The notes under the pieces: model-generated
Databases searched by the model: none
The model's input: the letters and a program-made list of their open reading frames with translations, nothing else
Told to the model about the DNA's origin: nothing
Made by a program: the position numbers and the translations under genes
DNA from: Thiobacillus sp. UBA6205
Lineage (GTDB): Bacteria > Pseudomonadota > Gammaproteobacteria > Burkholderiales > Thiobacillaceae
Assembly: GCA_002421825.1 (NCBI GenBank)
Contig: DISR01000038.1
Location: forward strand, 1 to 40,264
DNA length: 40,264 nt
Direction of reading: 5' to 3'
In this document: in pieces, positions 24,767 to 32,518 of the stretch
Position numbering within the stretch: the first letter of the stretch is position 1
Layout of the letters: every line of letters begins with the position of its first letter

Positions 24767-25302
24767 GGCGCTGCGATTTCCACGGTCAGCTCTCCAATGC
24801 GCACGGGCGTGCCCGACGGGCGATAAATCTCGACGGCGGGCAGCGTGATGTCGCGGCCCCCGGGCGCCAGCTCGTCCGCCAGGGCCTGATAGGCCTTGCT
24901 CGGCGCCAGCGCGACCGCCGCCTCCACCGTGGCGGCCAGCACCTTCCTGCGCGGAATCACCTCGCTCATCAACTCCTTGGGCAGTCTTGCGTCGAGCGGA
25001 ACACGGTAGCCCGTCCTGGCACGCTGCTCGGGCTTCGCGGTCGTGCGCGGATCGGTGAGCAGGACGGTGATGGTGTCGCCCGGCGCGATGCCCCCCTGCT
25101 CCAGCAGCGCGAACACCCTGGCCTGGGTCTTGGGCAGCTTGCCGAGGTCGCCTTCGTGCTCGAGATAGGCGTAGAAATGCGGGCCAGATTCCATCTCCGC
25201 CACCACCACCCGATTGAATCCGCCCCACCACCAGTAGATTGCCAGCAACGGCAGCACGAATGCCAGAATGAATGCCGGCCACTGTTTCCTGATCAAAGCC
25301 AT
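24763..25302 (-). CDS. Membrane-anchored GyrI-like domain protein
   Basis: A 179-residue protein with one N-terminal membrane helix (about residues 9-27, AFILAFVLPLLAIYWWWGG) and a soluble domain. The soluble part (HFYAYLEHEGDLGKLPKTQARVF..., TVLLTDPRTT, YRVPLDARLPKE) has the layout of the GyrI/SOUL-type ligand-binding fold, as in TEX264-like proteins. The assignment is by pattern, not search. ATG 25302 is used; ATG 25311 is in frame and equally possible. It is coupled with the CbiB/AmpE-like protein, suggesting a joint membrane function. Confidence 0.6.
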   Translation of the reverse strand: MALIRKQWPAFILAFVLPLLAIYWWWGGFNRVVVAEMESGPHFYAYLEHEGDLGKLPKTQARVFALLEQGGIAPGDTITVLLTDPRTTAKPEQRARTGYRVPLDARLPKELMSEVIPRRKVLAATVEAAVALAPSKAYQALADELAPGGRDITLPAVEIYRPSGTPVRIGELTVEIAAP

Positions 25303-25337
25303 ACTTCCCATACGGGTGGAAGATAACATACGCGCCT

Positions 25338-25343
25338 TATAAT
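25338..25343 (+). promoter_or_regulatory. Candidate -10 box for the SoxH-like gene
   Basis: A perfect TATAAT lies 37 bases before the ATG at 25381. The -35 region at 16-18 bases upstream is poor. A GGAG ribosome site is present 6 bases before the start codon. Confidence 0.4.
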
Positions 25344-25380
25344 TTGTTTTCATCCCCACCTGCCGCAACCGGAGAACGAC

Positions 25381-26331
25381 ATGCCGGGAGTCTTCTTGCT
25401 GCTCATCCTGTTTGGCCTCAGCGGCCTGTCTCATGCGCTCGATGCCGGCGTCACCGTGCCGATGCAAGCGGTCAAGGTCGGCCGGCACAGCTACTGCGTC
25501 GAAGGCCAGGCCGGCCCGGCCTCCAGCGGCAACCAGGGCTTCATGTCCAATGCGGGCTTCGTCGTCACGCGCGAGGGCGTGGTGGTGTTCGACAGCCTCG
25601 GCACGGTACCGCTGGCGCGAAAGATGCTCGGCCTCGTCCGCAGAATCACGACGCAGCCGGTCAAGTACGTGATCGTCAGCCATTACCACGCCGACCACTA
25701 CTATGGTCTGCAGGTTTTCAAGGAAGCAGGCGCGCAGATATGGGCGCACAGGAACGCCAAAGGACAGACCCGGACCGAGGCCGCGCTGCAGCGCTTCGAG
25801 CAGCGCAAACCGGAGCTGTTCCCCTGGGTGGACGAAAGAACCCGCCTCCTCGAACCCGATGTCTATCTCGAAGGCGACACCGATTTCGTGCTGGGCGGCG
25901 TGCATTTCGGCATTCGCCACGTGGGGCCGGCGCACAGCGCGGAAGACCTTGCGCTGTTCGTGAAGGAGGACGGCGTGCTGTATGCGGGCGATCTGGTCTT
26001 CAAGGGGCGCGTGCCCTTCGTCGGCGATGCCGACTCCAAGGCCTGGCTCGCCTCGCTCGATAAGCTTGTCGCAATGAAGCCGCGCGTGATGGTGCCGGGG
26101 CACGGCTCGGTCAGCCGCTCGCCGTCAAAGGACCTGGCCTTGACGCGCGACTATCTCACCTATCTGCGCAGCGAAATCGGCAAGGCGGCGGCCGATCTGG
26201 AGCCGTTCGAGGAAGCCTACGCACGCATCGACTGGTCGCGCTTCAGCGGACTGCCCGCATTCGACGCGGCCAACCGGCCGAACGCCTACAACACTTACCT
26301 GCTGATGGAACGCGAGCTGCTGAATCAGTAG
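25381..26331 (+). CDS. SoxH-like MBL-fold hydrolase, exported
   Basis: A 316-residue metallo-beta-lactamase-fold protein with a signal peptide (cleavage near SHA-LD, residue 18-19) and the metal motif S-H-Y-H-A-D-H (about 100-106). Further ligand positions lie in VGPAHSAEDL and the GDLVFKGRVPFVGD block, and the final histidine in VPGHGSV. This pattern matches SoxH and the zinc hydrolases linked to quinoprotein dehydrogenases. The substrate is unknown. It stands alone between two minus-strand genes with its own ribosome site (GGAG) and candidate promoter. No other sox genes are nearby. Confidence 0.82.
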   Translation: MPGVFLLLILFGLSGLSHALDAGVTVPMQAVKVGRHSYCVEGQAGPASSGNQGFMSNAGFVVTREGVVVFDSLGTVPLARKMLGLVRRITTQPVKYVIVSHYHADHYYGLQVFKEAGAQIWAHRNAKGQTRTEAALQRFEQRKPELFPWVDERTRLLEPDVYLEGDTDFVLGGVHFGIRHVGPAHSAEDLALFVKEDGVLYAGDLVFKGRVPFVGDADSKAWLASLDKLVAMKPRVMVPGHGSVSRSPSKDLALTRDYLTYLRSEIGKAAADLEPFEEAYARIDWSRFSGLPAFDAANRPNAYNTYLLMERELLNQ

Positions 26332-26348
26332 GCAAACCGCAATGCCGG

Positions 26349-28601
26349 CTAGCCGGCGAGCAGTTCGGTGTTGCCGTGTGACATTTCCCCCAGCGCGCCG
26401 CCGACGGGAAACGACTTTCCGAACCGGTCCTTGACCGCATCCGGGGGCATGGGCCTGCCGACCAGATAGCCCTGGATTTCGTCGCAGCCGATTTCCTTGA
26501 GGAATGCGGCGACCTCGGCGGTTTCCACGCCCTCCGCCACCACGCGCATGTCGAGCAGATGGGCAAGACGCACGATGGCGTTGGCGATCTCGGCGTCTTC
26601 CTTGTCGATCAGCACGTCGCGCACGAAGCTCTTGTCGATCTTGACGATATCGATGGGCAGGCGCTTGAGCTGCCGCAGATTGGAATGCCCGGTGCCGAAG
26701 TCGTCGATCATGACCTGGATGTCGTGCCGGGAGAGTTCCGTCAGCACCTGCAGCGTGGTCTGGGGGTTTTCCATCGCCGTGCTTTCCGTGATCTCCAGGC
26801 CGAGATAGGCCGGGTTCATGCCGGTATCCTCGATGGTCAGCAGAATCTCGCGCGCGAGGCCGCCATGCGTAAACTGTCGCGGCGACAGGTTCACGGAAAC
26901 CATGGGCGGATCGAGCCCGGCCTGCTGCCAGGCCACCCACTGCCGGCATGCGGTTCTCAGCACCCAGTGCCCCAGCGGCACGATCAGTCCGGTGTCCTCG
27001 GCCACGGGAATGAATTTGTCCGGGCCGACGATGCCGGTACCGCCCGGGGTCATCCAGCGGATCAGCGCCTCCATGCCGACCATGCGCCCGCTGCGCAGAT
27101 CGATCTTGGGTTGGTAGAGCAGCGCGAAATCGTCGTTGCGGAGGGCGCGACGTATGCCGTTCTCGATAACCAGCTGCTCGTGGGCCGCGGCATTCATGTC
27201 GTCGCTGAAATACTCGAAGCCGCTGCGCTTGAGCTTGGCCTTGTACATGGCCATGTCCGCCTGGCGCAGCAGGGTGTTGGCGTCGCTGGCATCGTCCGGG
27301 CAGACGCTGATGCCGATGCTGGCGGTTACCGTGTAAGTGTGGTTGTCGACCTTGAATGGCTGGCTGAGCGCCTCGATCAGCTTCTGCGCCACCCGGCTCG
27401 CCGCGCGCAGGGTCTTGGGATGGCTCATCACCACCGCGAATTCGTCACCGCCCAGACGCGCCACGAAATCGTCTCCGCGCAAGACGATGCCCAGCCGGTC
27501 GGCGACGATGCGCAGCACTTCATCGCCGATTTCGTGCCCGCGCGAATCATTGATGTGCTTGAAGCGGTCGAGATCGATGAACAGCAGGGAAACCTGCCCG
27601 CCCTTGCGCGCGCACTGGCTGATGGCATGTTCGAGATAAACCTGGAAGTAGGTGCGATTGGGCAGCCCGGTGAGCAGGTCGTGATTGGCCAGCTTGTCCA
27701 GGCGCATTTCGGACTCGCGCCGTTCCGCCAGCGCGGCCGCCACCAGCAGTCCGCAGATGGCCAGGCTGAACGTGGTGATTTGCGTGCTGAGCAGTTCCAG
27801 GAACGGCGCATGCAGCTCCGTGCGGCCGAATTCGTTCAGGTCGCTCGCGATGCGCACCATGCTGACGACCAGCACCAGTGCAGTCGTTGCGCCGGGCGAA
27901 AGGCGCAGCGCCACCCACAGCACCAGCGGAAACAGCAGGAACTCGCCGATTCTCCAGGTCTGCTCGCTGCCCGTGCCGAGCATGAGCCACGCCAGCAGCA
28001 GCGTCGCCGCCGCTACGCCCGCCCACTCCAGGCGGAACAATTCCCTTTGTGCGCGCCAGTCGTACGGATTGGCGGAAAGCAGCACCGGCGCGAGCAGGAT
28101 CGCCCCCACCATCTCGGCCGACCAGTGCGACCAAAGGCCCAGCCAGAACTGGTCCCCGGACAGGAAGCCGAACTTGACCAGCGCGGCTGCCGTGATGGCC
28201 GCGGACAACATGGTGCCCGCCGGAACGGCCAGAAGGCAGAAGCGGCCGATGTCCCTGACCGAACCGAAGGACAGCTCCCGGCCGGGCACGCCGACGATCC
28301 AGGAGACGACCCACGCCCCGAGCGCGGCGCCCAGCGCCATATAGGGCAGGACATCCGGGCTCGCGTATCCCCAGTTCGCGGCAAGCGCGCCGACAAACAC
28401 CCCGCCTGTCCCCGCCAGTCCGAAGCGCACGGCTGCGGCCGCCGCCACGCCTGCCGCGAGCCACACGGCCGCCATTACGTCGAAGCGCGTTTCCAGGAAA
28501 TAGCCCAGTCGCCCGACCGCAAAATAGGCCAGTGCCGTCCCCAGCGCGAGCAAGGCGAAACGCCTGGCTTTGCCAAGATCGCTCAGTGCGGAAAAAAACA
28601 T
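26349..28601 (-). CDS. MASE1-GGDEF-EAL cyclic-di-GMP enzyme
   Basis: A 750-residue signalling protein. An N-terminal MASE1-type region has about eight membrane segments (13-290). The GGDEF domain keeps its motif intact (384-388) and has an inhibitory site R-x-x-D at 375-378. The EAL domain (about 475-740) keeps E511-A-L, DDFGTG (633-638), a lysine in VKIDKSF, and EGVE. Both diguanylate cyclase and phosphodiesterase residues appear present, so the net activity cannot be told from sequence. Cyclic-di-GMP commonly controls flagellar motility, which makes its closeness to fli genes notable, though it is 10 kb away. Confidence 0.93.
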   Translation of the reverse strand: MFFSALSDLGKARRFALLALGTALAYFAVGRLGYFLETRFDVMAAVWLAAGVAAAAAVRFGLAGTGGVFVGALAANWGYASPDVLPYMALGAALGAWVVSWIVGVPGRELSFGSVRDIGRFCLLAVPAGTMLSAAITAAALVKFGFLSGDQFWLGLWSHWSAEMVGAILLAPVLLSANPYDWRAQRELFRLEWAGVAAATLLLAWLMLGTGSEQTWRIGEFLLFPLVLWVALRLSPGATTALVLVVSMVRIASDLNEFGRTELHAPFLELLSTQITTFSLAICGLLVAAALAERRESEMRLDKLANHDLLTGLPNRTYFQVYLEHAISQCARKGGQVSLLFIDLDRFKHINDSRGHEIGDEVLRIVADRLGIVLRGDDFVARLGGDEFAVVMSHPKTLRAASRVAQKLIEALSQPFKVDNHTYTVTASIGISVCPDDASDANTLLRQADMAMYKAKLKRSGFEYFSDDMNAAAHEQLVIENGIRRALRNDDFALLYQPKIDLRSGRMVGMEALIRWMTPGGTGIVGPDKFIPVAEDTGLIVPLGHWVLRTACRQWVAWQQAGLDPPMVSVNLSPRQFTHGGLAREILLTIEDTGMNPAYLGLEITESTAMENPQTTLQVLTELSRHDIQVMIDDFGTGHSNLRQLKRLPIDIVKIDKSFVRDVLIDKEDAEIANAIVRLAHLLDMRVVAEGVETAEVAAFLKEIGCDEIQGYLVGRPMPPDAVKDRFGKSFPVGGALGEMSHGNTELLAG

Positions 28602-28636
28602 GCGGGTTTCGGCTGCAGGCCGGTTTGGATAAATGC

Positions 28637-28906
28637 CTAGACTGCTTGCCTGGGGTCGACTTCCGCGCGCACGGAATCGAGCGCATCCTTGAGCGTTTCC
28701 TCGGCCAGTCCGTTCAACTGCTCGGCAAGCATCTCGGCGGCATCGATGGTGTCTTCCTCGTCGGGCAGGGTATCGCTGTCGAGATTGGCCACCAGCACGG
28801 CCGCCGCGCCCACCACCTGCAGCAGACGCTGGCGCTCGCCCATGAGCATCTCGATTTCCTTGCGCAGCAAATGGATTTCCTCATCCCTCAGTGCGTGTAC
28901 AGTCAT
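28637..28906 (-). CDS. Small acidic helical protein, unknown
   Basis: An 89-residue soluble protein. An N-terminal coiled segment (LRDEEIHLLRKEIEMLMGERQRLL) is followed by a hydrophobic stretch (VVGAAAVLVANL) and an acidic helical tail. No catalytic motif or known family was recognised. The ATG at 28906 is chosen because the longer upstream frame overlaps the divergent peptidase gene. It ends 36 bases upstream of the GGDEF-EAL gene on the same strand, so cotranscription is possible. Confidence 0.6.
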   Translation of the reverse strand: MTVHALRDEEIHLLRKEIEMLMGERQRLLQVVGAAAVLVANLDSDTLPDEEDTIDAAEMLAEQLNGLAEETLKDALDSVRAEVDPRQAV

Positions 28907-29039
28907 GGCCGCCTCCAGTGCAATATGCCTGCCCGAAGTGTACCCACAAGCCGCATGGTGCGGAATACCCGGAGCGCAATAGATATGCATTCCCGTGGCA
29001 GAGGCGATAATACGGATTTTCCAATACCGTTTTCCGCGC

Positions 29040-30059
29040 ATGTCCGCTTCCGTCCCCCTGTTTCCAGAAATCAGCGCGCCCAATCGCCACGGATTCCTCG
29101 AACCGGACGGCATGCACCGCATCTACTGGGAGGAAAGCGGCAACCCTGCAGGCATCCCCGTACTGTTCCTGCACGGCGGCCCCGGCTCGGGCACCTCGCC
29201 ATTGCAGCGGCGCTTCTTCGACCCGGCCCACTACCGCATCATCCTGTTCGACCAGCGCGGCGCCGGCAGGTCCACGCCCTACGCTGAACTCACGGACAAC
29301 ACCACGCCGCACCTCATCAATGACATCGAACTGCTGCGGCGCACGCTGGATGTCGGCAAATGGCTGGTATTCGGCGGATCATGGGGATCGACGCTGGCAC
29401 TGGCCTACGGCGAGGCCCATCCGGAGGCCTGCCTCGGCTTCGTGCTGCGCGGCATCTTCCTGTGCCGCAAAAGCGAAATCGACTGGTTCCTCTACGGCAT
29501 GCGCGCGCTGTTTCCCGAGGCCTGGCGCCAGTTCACCGGCCACATTCCCGAGAACGAACGCACCGATCTGCTTGCCGCCTACCATGCGCGCCTTGTCGAC
29601 CCCGACCCTGCCGTGCATTTGCCGGCCGCGCGCGCGTGGGGCCGTTACGAGGCAGCCTGCTCCACGCTGCTGCCGAACGAGGCGCTGGTCAGCAGCCACG
29701 AATCCGATGCGGTAGCGCTCTCGCTCGCGCGCATCGAGGCGCATTATTTCCTCAACGACATCTTCCTGCCGGAAAACAGCCTGCTCGACAATTTGCATGC
29801 AATTCGCCACCTGCCCGCCGTCATCGTGCAGGGCCGCTACGACGCAGTCTGCCCCGTCGTCACCGCCGACGAACTGGCGCGTGCCTGGCCGGAGGCATTC
29901 TACGAAGTGATTGCCGATGCCGGACACTCCGCCTTCGAACCCGGCATCGCCCGCGCGCTGATAGAGGCGACCGAAGCCTTCAAGGGCATGCTGGGGCCGG
30001 CGGCCGAAACGGTGCAGCCGCCCGCCAAACCCGGGCGGCGCAAAGCGAAGGGTGAATAA
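29040..30059 (+). CDS. pip: Prolyl iminopeptidase
   Basis: A 339-residue alpha/beta hydrolase that removes N-terminal proline from peptides. It shows the oxyanion motif HGGPGSGTSP, DQRGAGRSTPYAEL, the nucleophile elbow GGSWGSTLALAY, the catalytic aspartate region GRYDAVCPV and the histidine in DAGHSAFEPG. The length and helical cap agree with the bacterial Pip family. The tail is basic (KPGRRKAKGE). The ATG at 29040 opens MSASVPLFPEI; an in-frame start at 28995 would add 15 residues with no family match. Confidence 0.93.
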   Translation: MSASVPLFPEISAPNRHGFLEPDGMHRIYWEESGNPAGIPVLFLHGGPGSGTSPLQRRFFDPAHYRIILFDQRGAGRSTPYAELTDNTTPHLINDIELLRRTLDVGKWLVFGGSWGSTLALAYGEAHPEACLGFVLRGIFLCRKSEIDWFLYGMRALFPEAWRQFTGHIPENERTDLLAAYHARLVDPDPAVHLPAARAWGRYEAACSTLLPNEALVSSHESDAVALSLARIEAHYFLNDIFLPENSLLDNLHAIRHLPAVIVQGRYDAVCPVVTADELARAWPEAFYEVIADAGHSAFEPGIARALIEATEAFKGMLGPAAETVQPPAKPGRRKAKGE

Positions 30060-30067
30060 TGACGTGT

Positions 30068-30130
30068 TGTAGGCCCGCCCTCGGGCCGATTGGTCATGAA
30101 TGAGGATCGCGGCGAGGGCGCCGCTCCTGC
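30068..30130 (+). repeat. REP-like paired-hairpin element, copy 2 (complete)
   Basis: There are two perfect 6-bp hairpins: GGCCCG-CCCT-CGGGCC (30072-30087) and GCGGCG-AGGG-CGCCGC (30109-30124). They are joined by 21 bases and flanked by TGTA on the left and TCCTGC on the right. The two tetraloops, CCCT and AGGG, are complementary, so a kissing interaction is possible. A truncated inverted copy lies at 1-48. It sits between pip and the thioredoxin-like gene. Confidence 0.75.
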
Positions 30131-30141
30131 TGAGAATTGAA

Positions 30142-30996
30142 ATGCCCCTTACCCCTTACGTCTTCGATGCCACCGCCGAGAATTTCCAGCGCCTGGTGCT
30201 GGAAAATTCCCACCGCGGCCTGGTAATGGTGCATTTCTGGACGCCCAAGGCCGGCCCCTGCATGATCCTGATGCCGCGCCTGGTGAAGCTTGCCGCCGAG
30301 TATGGCGGCAAGTTCCTGCTGGTGATGCTGAACACCGACGAACTGGGCGTGCTCGCGCGCAAGCTCGGCGTCACCAGCGTACCCACGGTCAAGTTCTTCC
30401 GCCGCGGCGAAGTGGTCGAGACCGTGCACGGCGCCGAGTCGGACAGGCATTTCCGCGCCCTGCTCGACCGTTTCATCGTGCGCGACAGCGCCAATCTTCA
30501 TGCGCAGGGACTTGCCGCCTGGCAGCACAACCGCGTTGAGGACGCCAAGCGCATGCTCGCCGCCGCCGCCGTGGACGAGCCCGACAACCCGGCCATGCCG
30601 CGCGATCTGGCCAGGCTGCTGTGGGCGAACGGCGAGCACGAGCAGGCGCTGCTGCTGCTGGCCAGCCTGCCCGCCGACCTGCGTGCGCACCCGGAAATCG
30701 CCAATCTCCATGCCCATTTCTCGCTCGCGCACGCGGCCGAAACCGCGCCGCCGGATGTCGAGGCGCTCGCCGCCGATGCCGCGAATGCCGAGGCACGTTT
30801 CCGTCTGGCGGCGGTCAAGCTGGCGCAGGACGACCCGGCATCCGCGCTCGGCATGCTCGATGCGCTGGATGCGGAACATCCGCAATACCGGAACGGCCTT
30901 GTGCGGCAGGCTTTGCTCGCGCTGTTCGATCTGCTCGGCTCCGAGCATGCCCTCACCCGGGAATACCGGGCCAGACTCTCGCAGCGACTGAGTTGA
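30142..30996 (+). CDS. ybbN: Thioredoxin-TPR chaperedoxin, CnoX/YbbN-like
   Basis: A 284-residue protein with an N-terminal thioredoxin domain and a C-terminal helical TPR-like region (about 115-284). The active-site segment is FWTPKAGPC: the usual first cysteine is Ala37 and only Cys40 remains. This rules out ordinary disulfide exchange but resembles E. coli YbbN/CnoX, which also lacks the first cysteine and works as a holdase binding chaperone clients. The ATG at 30142 opens MPLTPYVFDATAENF, the typical N-terminus. The DUF3025 gene overlaps its stop. Confidence 0.85.
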   Translation: MPLTPYVFDATAENFQRLVLENSHRGLVMVHFWTPKAGPCMILMPRLVKLAAEYGGKFLLVMLNTDELGVLARKLGVTSVPTVKFFRRGEVVETVHGAESDRHFRALLDRFIVRDSANLHAQGLAAWQHNRVEDAKRMLAAAAVDEPDNPAMPRDLARLLWANGEHEQALLLLASLPADLRAHPEIANLHAHFSLAHAAETAPPDVEALAADAANAEARFRLAAVKLAQDDPASALGMLDALDAEHPQYRNGLVRQALLALFDLLGSEHALTREYRARLSQRLS

Positions 30997-31748
30997 GCGG
31001 TTTCGCGCATCCGGCCTTCGAGCCCTACCGCGATCTGCTCTCGCGCCTGCGGGGCGGAACAGGCCTGGATGCGCTGAATGAAATCGCCGAACAGACCGGC
31101 ATCCGCCATGCGGTCACCGGCAAGGCCCTGCGCTTTGACCGCCTGACGGAAGCGCCTTCGGCCGCACAATACGAGCAGTCCATCGCCGCCAGCGGCAAAG
31201 TGCCCACGCGCGAAAACAACCTGCACGATTTCCTGAACGCACTGGTCTGGCTGCGCTTTCCGCAGATCAAGTCGGCGCTCAACCTGCGCCATTGCCGGAT
31301 GCTGCAAGAACGGCCGGAGGAGCGAAAGCAGCGCGGCCGGCTGCGCGACCGGCTGACGCTGCTGGACGAGAGCGGCGCGCTGGTGATTAGCGGCGCTCCG
31401 CCGCTGCTCGCATTGCTGTGCGAAAAGAAATGGGTTGAACTGTTCTGGGATGCCCGGCAAGAAGCCGCTCGGCACATGCGCTTCATCGTCGTCGGCCACG
31501 GCCTGCTGGAAAATTGCCTGGCGCCGTTTCCGGGCATGACCGCGAAATGTCTTTGCCTGCCCGCATCCGCAACCCGCCTCGATGCCGTCGACGAACTCGC
31601 CGCATCGGCGATCCACGATGCGGAAGCCTTCGAGCTTCCGCCGCTTCCGGTGCAGGGCATTCCTGGCTGGGACAACAACGAAAGCGCGGACTATTATCGC
31701 AACACGGCAATCTTCAGGCCGGCCCGCACACCGCCAGCAGCAGCCTGA
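30993..31748 (+). CDS. DUF3025 family protein
   Basis: A soluble protein of about 251 residues with ENNLHDFLNALVWLRFPQIKSALN, a conserved block of DUF3025, and a C-terminal LPVQGIPGWDNNESADYYRN. The function of the family is unknown. No ATG exists at the expected beginning; a TTG at 30993 overlaps the previous stop (TTGA), which I take as the start, so translation would be coupled to the CnoX-like gene. It is convergent with the adhesin-E-like gene and overlaps that gene's 3' end by 35 bases. Confidence 0.78.
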   Translation: MSGFAHPAFEPYRDLLSRLRGGTGLDALNEIAEQTGIRHAVTGKALRFDRLTEAPSAAQYEQSIAASGKVPTRENNLHDFLNALVWLRFPQIKSALNLRHCRMLQERPEERKQRGRLRDRLTLLDESGALVISGAPPLLALLCEKKWVELFWDARQEAARHMRFIVVGHGLLENCLAPFPGMTAKCLCLPASATRLDAVDELAASAIHDAEAFELPPLPVQGIPGWDNNESADYYRNTAIFRPARTPPAAA

Positions 31749-32109
31749 GTTCCCTGCCCGAGCGAGGGCCATCCCAAGCCGCCGCCTCGGCCCGCCTGGC
31801 TTCATAGTGCACCATTACGCCATGTTCGGAGAATTCGGCGCGCGATAGTGTGTTCAAGCGGTGGGCGGCGCAATCGGCCTGCCGAAGAAAGCGTATTTCC
31901 CGAATCCTGCGCATGCTCGCAGGGTCCAGTTGCGGTTCGCGCATCAACTCGCGCTCGCGGAACACCCAGTTCTGCCCGCGCCGGCTCAAGCTCGCAGCGT
32001 CGACCGATACGCTGATGGCGCCATCCTCATACAGCTTCTGCCAGTCCTCGCCCGCCGATGCGGGCGGCACGAGGCACGCAAGCAGGAAGGCAGCCAGCGG
32101 TTTCATCAT
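31714..32109 (-). CDS. Small secreted protein, surface-adhesin-E-like
   Basis: A 131-residue exported protein with a signal peptide (cleavage near ASA-GE, residue 20). The mature domain begins WQKLYEDGAISVSVDAASLSRRGQNWVF and contains paired cysteines (C near RQADCAAH and at the C-terminal AVCGPA). The pattern W.......vd..si...g......r resembles the surface-adhesin-E/CNP1-type domains. This is a weak pattern match. Its start overlaps the SpoIIAA-like stop (ATGATGA). The 3' end overlaps the convergent DUF3025 gene. Confidence 0.62.
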   Translation of the reverse strand: MMKPLAAFLLACLVPPASAGEDWQKLYEDGAISVSVDAASLSRRGQNWVFRERELMREPQLDPASMRRIREIRFLRQADCAAHRLNTLSRAEFSEHGVMVHYEARRAEAAAWDGPRSGRELRLLLAVCGPA

Positions 32110-32474
32110 GCAGGGCGTGCAGCCCCTGCGGTTTCCAGAAGCCAGGCTTCGGCCTCGTCGGCTTCGTCGAACAGGCAGATTTCCGCATCGACGAATATCC
32201 GGTTGATCCAGGTGCTCCAGGCGATCCATTCGTTGCTGGTCAGGATGGCGACGCGGCCGAAATCATTGGCATGCTCGCGCGAGAACTTGAGTTCTTCCCA
32301 GGCCACGTCGAAGCTGAAGGAAAGCATGTCGCGCAGATCGATCAGCAAATTCACCGCACCCTGGAATTTGATGCCAAAGAGCACGGCTTCCTCGAATTCC
32401 CTGTAATCATCGAGCGTGAAACGGCCCAGCACCGACATGCTGATGATGTTGTCCTTGACGTTGATCGCAATCAT
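32106..32474 (-). CDS. SpoIIAA-like (STAS/SEC14-type) protein
   Basis: A 122-residue soluble protein of alternating strands and helices, with ISMSVLGRFTLDDYREFE near the N-terminus and NLLIDLRDMLSFSFDVAWEELKF in the middle, the pattern of the SpoIIAA-like family. Such proteins are thought to bind lipids or partner proteins; the family function is not known. It is coupled to the following secreted-protein gene. Confidence 0.75.
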   Translation of the reverse strand: MIAINVKDNIISMSVLGRFTLDDYREFEEAVLFGIKFQGAVNLLIDLRDMLSFSFDVAWEELKFSREHANDFGRVAILTSNEWIAWSTWINRIFVDAEICLFDEADEAEAWLLETAGAARPA

Positions 32475-32518
32475 GGGCTGCCACTCCGGCGTTGGTTGTT
32501 GACGTTATCAATATAGCC

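Noticed and set aside
26559..28640. 693-codon plus-strand frame antisense to the GGDEF-EAL gene
   Set aside because: There are no recognisable domains, while the opposite strand holds three intact domains.
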